Part shown: positions 14,073 to 18,962 of the stretch, piece by piece
Numbering within the stretch: the first letter of the stretch is position 1
Layout: every line of letters begins with the position of its first letter
Assembly (NCBI GenBank): GCA_900539525.1
Contig: UQCM01000051.1
Coordinates: 1-18,962 of the forward strand
Direction of reading: 5' to 3'
DNA length: 18,962 nt
DNA from: an uncultured Blautia sp.
GTDB lineage: Bacteria > Bacillota > Clostridia > Lachnospirales > Lachnospiraceae
Notes under the pieces: generated by a model
Told to the model about the DNA's origin: nothing
Database searches by the model: none
The model's input: only the letters and a program-made list of their open reading frames with translations
Translations under genes and position numbers: made by a program

Positions 14073-15824
14073 TTAACTAACTTTTATCGCTTTCCTTTTA
14101 CTATATTTCCCATAACAGAAAGTCCGGCCCGTCTGTTTATAGCTCCTTACTTTCACATAGTATTTTTTCTTTGATTTCAGGTTTTTAAACGTATAGCTTA
14201 TCTTTTTCTTTCCCTTTACCCTGACGGTCCGCGTCCATTTTCCCGAAAATTTCTTACCGGTGGAACAGCAGATCTGATATCCATCTGCTTTGCTGTCCTT
14301 TTCCCAGACGACTGTCAGGCAGCGTCGTTTTCTGCTCTTCAGACTGCGAATCCTCTGACGTCCGGGAGCTTTTGGCACTGCAGGATCCTCCTTTTTCTCC
14401 GTTTCCTCTGCTCCTGCTGCGGGATCCGTCTGACTGCTGCCATCACCCGGTTTCTGAATCTCCTGCCCATTAGAAGGATCCGTAACAGACCCGGAATCGT
14501 TTACTTTCTTAATGACTTCAGGCTCATCTGTATCAAAATCTGTTTTTAAAACATATGCCAGTTCTCCATCCAGAATTCCCAGACCGTAAATATATACACC
14601 AGGAGTGCCGGAGGTAAACACAGTTTCCGTCCCCTCTCCCACCGGTGAAAGAGCACAGATGGAAAAAGGGGTAGAATAATAGATCGTATCCTCCAGCAGA
14701 ACCAGCCTGCAGAAGTTATCTGTCCAATATTCCCCCGGACTCTCTGATACCGGCCAGCGCTCTGCAATTCGCACAAGGGTCTTCCTGTGCTTTCTTCGAT
14801 AATCATACTTCACAATCTCAAACACCGCCTTATCCGCGTAATACCAGAACCCGCGGTAATAATACATTGCCGCATCGCTGTCTTTCCAAAACCTTCCGGG
14901 AAAGGACTCTGCCGCATCTTCATAAGTGCAGGAGGCAGCTGTAAGTGTACGATAATCCGACCGTTTCGGATCCATATTAACAGATAAAAGCTCTTCTGTA
15001 CTGTTCAGAAAACCACTGTGTAATGCCTGCCCAAAATTATCATAAACAGGATCATCCCATGTCACATCTACATGGTACCAGGAATCACTGATCTTCACGA
15101 TATTCCAGACGTGATTTGCCGCATCGCTGGAGGCCACACCGCAGGTAATACCATAAAGTTCAAGGAGATACTCATATGCCAGTGCATATCCCTGGCACAC
15201 CGCTTCTCCTTCCACCAGTGCTCCGTAAATCGTATAAGCAGAATCTCTGACCTTTCCTTCCAGATAATCATCATATGCATACTTTGTATGAACAGCCATA
15301 TAATCATGGAGTGCCAGTGCGATCTCCTCTTCTGTCATATTCCCGGGATCCACTATGTTTCCCACTTCTGTCAGAACCAAATTGATTTCTGCCCGCTGCC
15401 GTCTGATCTCATCTTCTGAGCCTGTATAGTAAAACACAAGATCTGTTACGCATCCCGTAGATGGAATGTACGTATACTCCCATTTTTTCAGATAAAACAA
15501 CTGAGGATTTGTATTCCAGATCCTGTTGATGATTTCATTTACATTACCCCTGGTGATTCCAAATCCTTCAACTTTCACGCTTGTTTCCAGTCTTTCAATG
15601 GCCAAAGCGATCTGTGAGTCATGAATGCAATCGTATTCCCCCTCTGTCGTCCTTGCCATCCTCGAGCCTTCCGACTGGAGCATACCGCCTTTTACGAAAA
15701 TACCCTGCATGGCTCCCGGTACCCTTTGTCTGCCCGTTTCTGTATCACCTGCACATACCGTTTCCATAAGTAACATCACGCACAGTATCGCAAGAATCGC
15801 TGCTGCAAAGCCTCTTTTTCTCAC
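14073..15824 (-). CDS. Secreted transglutaminase-fold protein with C-terminal Fn3-like domain
   Basis: A 583-residue exported protein. The signal peptide covers about 1-25 (MRKRGF, then a hydrophobic core ending near VCAG). The transglutaminase-like core has a full Cys-His-Asp triad: EAVCQGYA with C210, NHVWN with H238, and HVDVTWDDP with D253. This matches the papain-like fold seen in bacterial cell-surface proteases and cross-linking enzymes. A middle region rich in YYYRGFWYYADKA-type strands follows, then a Pro/Glu/Ser linker (about 440-490), and a basic fibronectin type III-like domain (about 486-583) ending KAIKVS that may bind the cell wall. AAAGGA precedes the ATG. It lies 163 bp after the LRR gene and is probably its functional neighbour at the surface. 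There is no LPXTG motif. Whether it cleaves or cross-links is unknown. Confidence 0.85.
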   Translation of the reverse strand: MRKRGFAAAILAILCVMLLMETVCAGDTETGRQRVPGAMQGIFVKGGMLQSEGSRMARTTEGEYDCIHDSQIALAIERLETSVKVEGFGITRGNVNEIINRIWNTNPQLFYLKKWEYTYIPSTGCVTDLVFYYTGSEDEIRRQRAEINLVLTEVGNIVDPGNMTEEEIALALHDYMAVHTKYAYDDYLEGKVRDSAYTIYGALVEGEAVCQGYALAYEYLLELYGITCGVASSDAANHVWNIVKISDSWYHVDVTWDDPVYDNFGQALHSGFLNSTEELLSVNMDPKRSDYRTLTAASCTYEDAAESFPGRFWKDSDAAMYYYRGFWYYADKAVFEIVKYDYRRKHRKTLVRIAERWPVSESPGEYWTDNFCRLVLLEDTIYYSTPFSICALSPVGEGTETVFTSGTPGVYIYGLGILDGELAYVLKTDFDTDEPEVIKKVNDSGSVTDPSNGQEIQKPGDGSSQTDPAAGAEETEKKEDPAVPKAPGRQRIRSLKSRKRRCLTVVWEKDSKADGYQICCSTGKKFSGKWTRTVRVKGKKKISYTFKNLKSKKKYYVKVRSYKQTGRTFCYGKYSKRKAIKVS

Positions 15825-15856
15825 ATCCTCATCCTTTCTCTCCGGTAATCAGTATT

Positions 15857-15965
15857 CAAGTACGCCTTGGCGTACTTGCTTGTTTTACTCACCACTTATA
15901 GAGGTGGGAGTCTTATCTACTTCCAAGATAAAGCACAAGCTCAGAAGAAATCCTCTGAGCCTGTG
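15857..15965 (-). other. Cluster of four hairpins between the LRR and transglutaminase genes
   Basis: The minus-strand RNA can form four hairpins in a row. The first is CACAGGCTCAGA / TCTGAGCTTGTG (15965-15934, 12 bp with one G-U pair). The second is TTATCT / AGATAA (15931-15913). The third is ACTC-ACC / GGT-GAGT with a two-base bulge (15911-15887). The fourth is CAAGTACGCC / GGCGTACTTG with only two bases between (15878-15857). The first lies 22 nt after the LRR stop and is followed by CTTTATCTT, so it may terminate. The rest would sit in the leader of the transglutaminase mRNA. A decayed end of an IS200/IS605-type element is another reading. No known riboswitch consensus was recognised. Confidence 0.6.
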
Positions 15966-15987
15966 TCCTTTCATCCTCTGTCATCCG

Positions 15988-18849
15988 CTATTTGATGACA
16001 ATCTTTATTTTCTTCTTTGCAGGTTTATAAGTCTTTGTTCCCTTTGCTTTAACAATGATGTATGCCGTTCCCTTTTTTCGGATGGTGACCTTTCCTGCCG
16101 AATTTACGCTTACGACGTTCTTTTTGGTAGAAGAATAGGAAACCTTTCCCTTAGCCTTCGCTTTCAGAGTAAAGGATTTTGCTGTTTTTTTCTTTGTATA
16201 GCTGCTCTTTACCTTTCTGATCGTCTGAGTGCCCTTCTTCACAGTAATCTTCATCTGCTTCTTTACTGCACTGCAGTTTCTGGTCGCACCGGCCGTTACC
16301 GTGATCGTAGTCGTTCCAATCCCCTTGATCGACACTGCACCTGTAGCCTTATTTACCGAAGCTACTTTGGGTTTACTGGAGCTGTAGGTCAAAGTCCCAT
16401 CGCCGGCGAGAAGCGTTGCGCCAATGCGGAAGCTCTTGCTTCCATAATCAACTTTTCTGTCAGAAACATTCCCAATGATCTGAATTCCCTTTACTACAGA
16501 ATAGGGAAGATCAAAATACCCCTGAATATTGGATGCTTTGTAACTGTTACACGGGTAAATGGATACCTTATGCGTCCCCGCATATTTTTCATAATCATAC
16601 ACTACATCGTAATCAATACCTTCCACAAGATTCTTGCTGTTCTTTACCTTCGGAAGGATAAATTTGCCCGTCCATGTGTAAACCGTCCGCTCCAGCGCAA
16701 AGTCGGAAGCATTCAGACTGCTCTGTGTAACAGCAGAAAATCTGTTGTCATTATCTGCTGCAAAGCTCTTTGCAGTAGAATCTTCAAATCCATAGATCAG
16801 CAGGTTGGAACCGGAAGGAAATGCCCTTCTTTCAAATTCTGCCAGTTTTCCATAGACATAAGCTGTTTTCAGACTTCCACAGTCTCTGAAAGCACCGTCG
16901 CCTATGGTTTTGATCGCATATCCGATCTTTACCAGCTCCAGGCTCTGACAATCACGGAAGGCATCGTCCTCAATCGTTAAAACACTGTTTGGGATCAAAA
17001 CTCTGCTCAGACTGTTACAATAGCGGAATGCTTCTCTTCCGATCGTATTCAGTGCCGTTCCAAGAGAAAGACTCGAAAGCGCTGTGTCATTATAAAATGC
17101 CTCTGTACCGATTCTCGTCACGCAATTATCAATAACCGCCCGGGTCAGTGCCGTACAGTTCTTAAATGCATATGACCCGATCACAGTCACACTGTAGGGA
17201 AGGACGATCGCTGCCAATGCGGAACAGTTCTCAAAAGCACCGTCATCGATCTCCGTCACACCATCCGCCACTGCAACGTTTCTGAGATTATTATCATTCT
17301 TAAACGCATACTCGCCGACCCGCTTTGTTCCACCCGGAATCGTCACATTGACCAGCCCCGGATTATCTGCAAATGCATAATCTCCGATGTCAGAAAGTGC
17401 ACCTCCCATCGCAATGCTGCTCAACACCGCACAGTTTCGAAATGCCGAAGATCCTATTCTTGTTGCAGAGCTGATATTCACAGATTTTAATCTGCCATTA
17501 TCCCGGAATGCGGAATCACCGATATCCACCGGACATCCCGCCAGATTCAAAGAGGTGAGTGCCTGACAATTTTGAAACGCTGAACTGCCGATACTGGAAA
17601 GCACTCTGGATTTCACTGTAATCGCTCCTAATGAGGTGCAATTTCGAAATGCACTGCTTCCGATCGACTTTACACTGGTCCCGATCGTAAGCTTTGTAAT
17701 CCCCGCATTCCCTTCAAAAGCAGATTCTCCGATACTCTCCACGCTTCCCGTAATGGTCACACCGGTCAGACTGGAACATTCCTTAAAGGCGGATGCCCCG
17801 ATACTCTTCACAGAAGCACCCAGGCTCAGACTTCCCATATTTCCACATCCGCTGAAGGCGGATTCTCCGATCTCTGTAACATTTGACGGAACGGTAAGAC
17901 GGCGCAGATTAAAACATCCTCTGAAAGCGGATTCTCCGATTGTCGTCAGCTTACTTCCACCGGCAAAAGAAAGCGTCCTGATATTGGCACAGTCCACAAA
18001 TGCACACTGTCCGATCGTTTTCGCTTCCTTGTTAATATTGACTGTCATCAGATTCGTACAGCCCTGAAAAGCATAAGCTCCCACATTCGACACCTTGCTG
18101 CCGGTAGAAACTGTTCTCAGGTTCACGAATCCCTCAAATGCATAGTTTCCGATACTGGTAACCTTTGAACCAATAGAAAGCTCTGTAATGGATGCCCGGC
18201 TATCATACCATCCGGGATAAGACGCACTGCATCCCCTTGCCCAGTTGGTCATCTCTCCTGAACCGGTGATGGAGAGCTTTGTTCCCGTCAGTTTCCATTT
18301 CAGATTACTGCCACACGTTCCGCTTTGAGCCGGAGCATCCTTTTTATCCAGCACTCCTTCGGCTGTTACCTCCGTCTCCTCGTCGTATGTAACAGTACTG
18401 TCTGTTTCCTCAGGTATTTCCGTTTCCTCTGCGTTCTCAAGCCCCTCGGCTACTTCTGTTTCCCCTGTGTTCTCCAGCCCCTCGGGTACTTCTGTTTCCT
18501 CTACATTCTCCAGTCCCTCAGGTATTTCTGTTTCCTCTGCATTCTTAAGCCCCTCAGGTAGTTCTGTTTCCTCAGACGCTTCTGCCGTCTCCGGTATCTC
18601 AGTCTCCTCAGGCACTTCTCCCACAGCAGCTTCTGAATCATCGGTAACTTCAGATTCTTCGAAGTCCCCTGAAGTCTCTTCGATGATGATTTCCGATATT
18701 CCTTCCATGTCTCCTATCGCATCCAGAATATCCTGTGCTTCCATGGACCTCTCCACATCTGAAACCATACCTCCGCTCGCCAGTGCTGTAAGTGCCGGAT
18801 TCCAGATCATAAATACACTCAGCATGATACAAAGCAGTCGTTTCTTCAT
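15988..18849 (-). CDS. Secreted BspA-type leucine-rich-repeat protein with Big2-like domains
   Basis: A 953-residue exported surface protein. The signal peptide is about 1-25 (MKKRLLC, hydrophobic core, ALASGG). An acidic low-complexity region follows (about 57-165) with 12-residue tandem repeats of the form EETE[IV]PEGLEN. Residues about 220-690 are BspA/LRR_5-type repeats of about 22-23 residues: I count 20 copies of the AF core (YAFEG, SAFRN and so on) with I-G before and a C or N after. A beta-rich spacer leads to two tandem Big2-like Ig domains (about 785-953), very rich in lysine and ending KIKIVIK, a common clostridial wall-associated tail. I choose the ATG at 18849 because of the signal peptide and AGGAGAG upstream; the in-frame start at 18930 would bury the signal. 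There is no LPXTG. Roles in the family are adhesion or binding of host or partner proteins. Confidence 0.9.
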   Translation of the reverse strand: MKKRLLCIMLSVFMIWNPALTALASGGMVSDVERSMEAQDILDAIGDMEGISEIIIEETSGDFEESEVTDDSEAAVGEVPEETEIPETAEASEETELPEGLKNAEETEIPEGLENVEETEVPEGLENTGETEVAEGLENAEETEIPEETDSTVTYDEETEVTAEGVLDKKDAPAQSGTCGSNLKWKLTGTKLSITGSGEMTNWARGCSASYPGWYDSRASITELSIGSKVTSIGNYAFEGFVNLRTVSTGSKVSNVGAYAFQGCTNLMTVNINKEAKTIGQCAFVDCANIRTLSFAGGSKLTTIGESAFRGCFNLRRLTVPSNVTEIGESAFSGCGNMGSLSLGASVKSIGASAFKECSSLTGVTITGSVESIGESAFEGNAGITKLTIGTSVKSIGSSAFRNCTSLGAITVKSRVLSSIGSSAFQNCQALTSLNLAGCPVDIGDSAFRDNGRLKSVNISSATRIGSSAFRNCAVLSSIAMGGALSDIGDYAFADNPGLVNVTIPGGTKRVGEYAFKNDNNLRNVAVADGVTEIDDGAFENCSALAAIVLPYSVTVIGSYAFKNCTALTRAVIDNCVTRIGTEAFYNDTALSSLSLGTALNTIGREAFRYCNSLSRVLIPNSVLTIEDDAFRDCQSLELVKIGYAIKTIGDGAFRDCGSLKTAYVYGKLAEFERRAFPSGSNLLIYGFEDSTAKSFAADNDNRFSAVTQSSLNASDFALERTVYTWTGKFILPKVKNSKNLVEGIDYDVVYDYEKYAGTHKVSIYPCNSYKASNIQGYFDLPYSVVKGIQIIGNVSDRKVDYGSKSFRIGATLLAGDGTLTYSSSKPKVASVNKATGAVSIKGIGTTTITVTAGATRNCSAVKKQMKITVKKGTQTIRKVKSSYTKKKTAKSFTLKAKAKGKVSYSSTKKNVVSVNSAGKVTIRKKGTAYIIVKAKGTKTYKPAKKKIKIVIK
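18430..18573 (-). repeat. 36-bp in-frame tandem repeats in the LRR gene
   Basis: Four full 12-codon units encode EETELPEGLKNA, EETEIPEGLENV, EETEVPEGLENT and GETEVAEGLENA, with one degenerate unit on each side (total span about 18394-18609). The unit length keeps the frame, so gain or loss of units would change only the length of the acidic stalk. Confidence 0.8.
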
Positions 18850-18962
18850 TTGTACTCTCTCCTCTCTTTCACAGAACAGCTCAGTGTCTGCATATTCATA
18901 TGTTTGAAACTGTTCAGAGTCCATTCGCAAAATCGCCTCTGCGAGGCTTTCCTTTTGCTCAT
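18846..18962 (-). CDS. Small leader ORF (38 aa) overlapping the LRR gene start
   Basis: Begins MSKRKASQRRFCEW with an ATG that is the last base triplet of the window, so it could also be an internal methionine of a longer frame. Its TGA overlaps the LRR ATG in an ATGA arrangement, and the LRR ribosome-binding site (AGGAGAG) is inside its last codons; this is the classic layout for translational coupling. The first 14 codons align without gaps to the small ORF before the thioesterase gene. Its own ribosome-binding site is outside the window. The peptide is basic with two cysteines and has no recognised family. It may be a repeat that happens to be open. Confidence 0.4.
   Translation of the reverse strand: MSKRKASQRRFCEWTLNSFKHMNMQTLSCSVKERREYK
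18906..18962 (-). repeat. Dispersed leader repeat, copy before the LRR gene
   Basis: The part at 18921-18962 matches 9557-9598 at 37 of 42 positions, and the part at 18908-18923 (GACTCTGAACAGTTTC) matches the degenerate copy before cvfB at 14 of 16 positions. It therefore links the two other copies into one family. The minus strand forms GCCTC-GCA-GAGGC. The copy runs to the window edge and may extend beyond it. Confidence 0.65.

Noticed and set aside
14061..14074. AAGTT-TTTT-AACTT small inverted repeat at the end of the transglutaminase gene as a terminator
   Set aside because: Only 5 A/T-rich pairs, and no T run on the minus strand after it.
15875..15902. Possible plus-strand promoter (TTGCTT and TATAGA) in the hairpin region
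   Set aside because: The spacing is only 15 bp and no plus-strand gene follows.
17050..18180. Regularly spaced repeated DNA resembling a CRISPR-like array
   Set aside because: The spacing (about 66-69 bp) and conserved words come from codons of the AF-core LRR units in an intact reading frame; there are no identical direct repeats with unique spacers.
18850..18930. Upstream in-frame ATG at 18930 for the LRR protein
   Set aside because: It would put 27 polar residues before a clear signal peptide, and the ATG at 18849 has its own ribosome site.

Overview
The window looks like a chromosomal segment of a Gram-positive gut anaerobe of the Clostridia, most likely Lachnospiraceae. This rests on the recR-ybaB-dnaX block, a CvfB-type S1 protein, a bacterial acyl-ACP thioesterase, two different phosphofructokinases, and a secreted BspA-type leucine-rich-repeat protein with lysine-rich Ig-like domains. 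The genus is inference; no rRNA or species marker is present. Every gene I can support is on the minus strand, so transcription runs from high to low coordinates. No mobile-element gene, CRISPR array or integrase was found.

In transcription order: (1) 18962-14073 is a surface/secreted module. A 38-codon small ORF overlaps by ATGA a 953-residue BspA-type LRR protein, followed by a highly folded intergenic stretch and a secreted transglutaminase-fold protein. (2) 14033-10250 is an operon with a strong promoter: a second phosphofructokinase homologue with an atypical nucleotide motif, then dnaX, ybaB/ebfC and recR, all nearly touching or overlapping. (3) 10232-9641 holds three tRNA genes (Pro-CGG, Gly-TCC, Gln-CTG), each with its own sigma-A-like promoter. 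It ends in a clear intrinsic terminator. (4) 9598-8806 has a 26-codon small ORF directly before an acyl-ACP thioesterase gene. (5) 8671-58 is a long co-directional run: cvfB, a SAM methyltransferase, a CPBP membrane protease, dnaE, pfkA, a KtrA/TrkA-type RCK protein and a SpoU/TrmH RNA methyltransferase. Gaps are 21 bp or less, or overlaps, except before pfkA and before the RNA methyltransferase.

The core genes cover replication (DnaE polymerase, DnaX clamp loader), recombination repair (RecR, YbaB), glycolysis (two PFK paralogues), potassium control, RNA modification and lipid chain release.

The most unusual signal is a short dispersed repeat in the leaders of three minus-strand genes. Two good copies, about 9.4 kb apart, keep an open reading frame starting MSKRKA-[AS]-[KQ]-RRFCEW. 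Each sits immediately before the start codon of the next gene, one 4 nt away and one with an ATGA overlap. A degenerate third copy lies before cvfB. Other points of note are the four-hairpin leader before the transglutaminase gene, the paired PFK paralogues with altered motifs, a 14-bp element shared by two tRNA promoters, and an in-frame 36-bp tandem repeat in the LRR gene.
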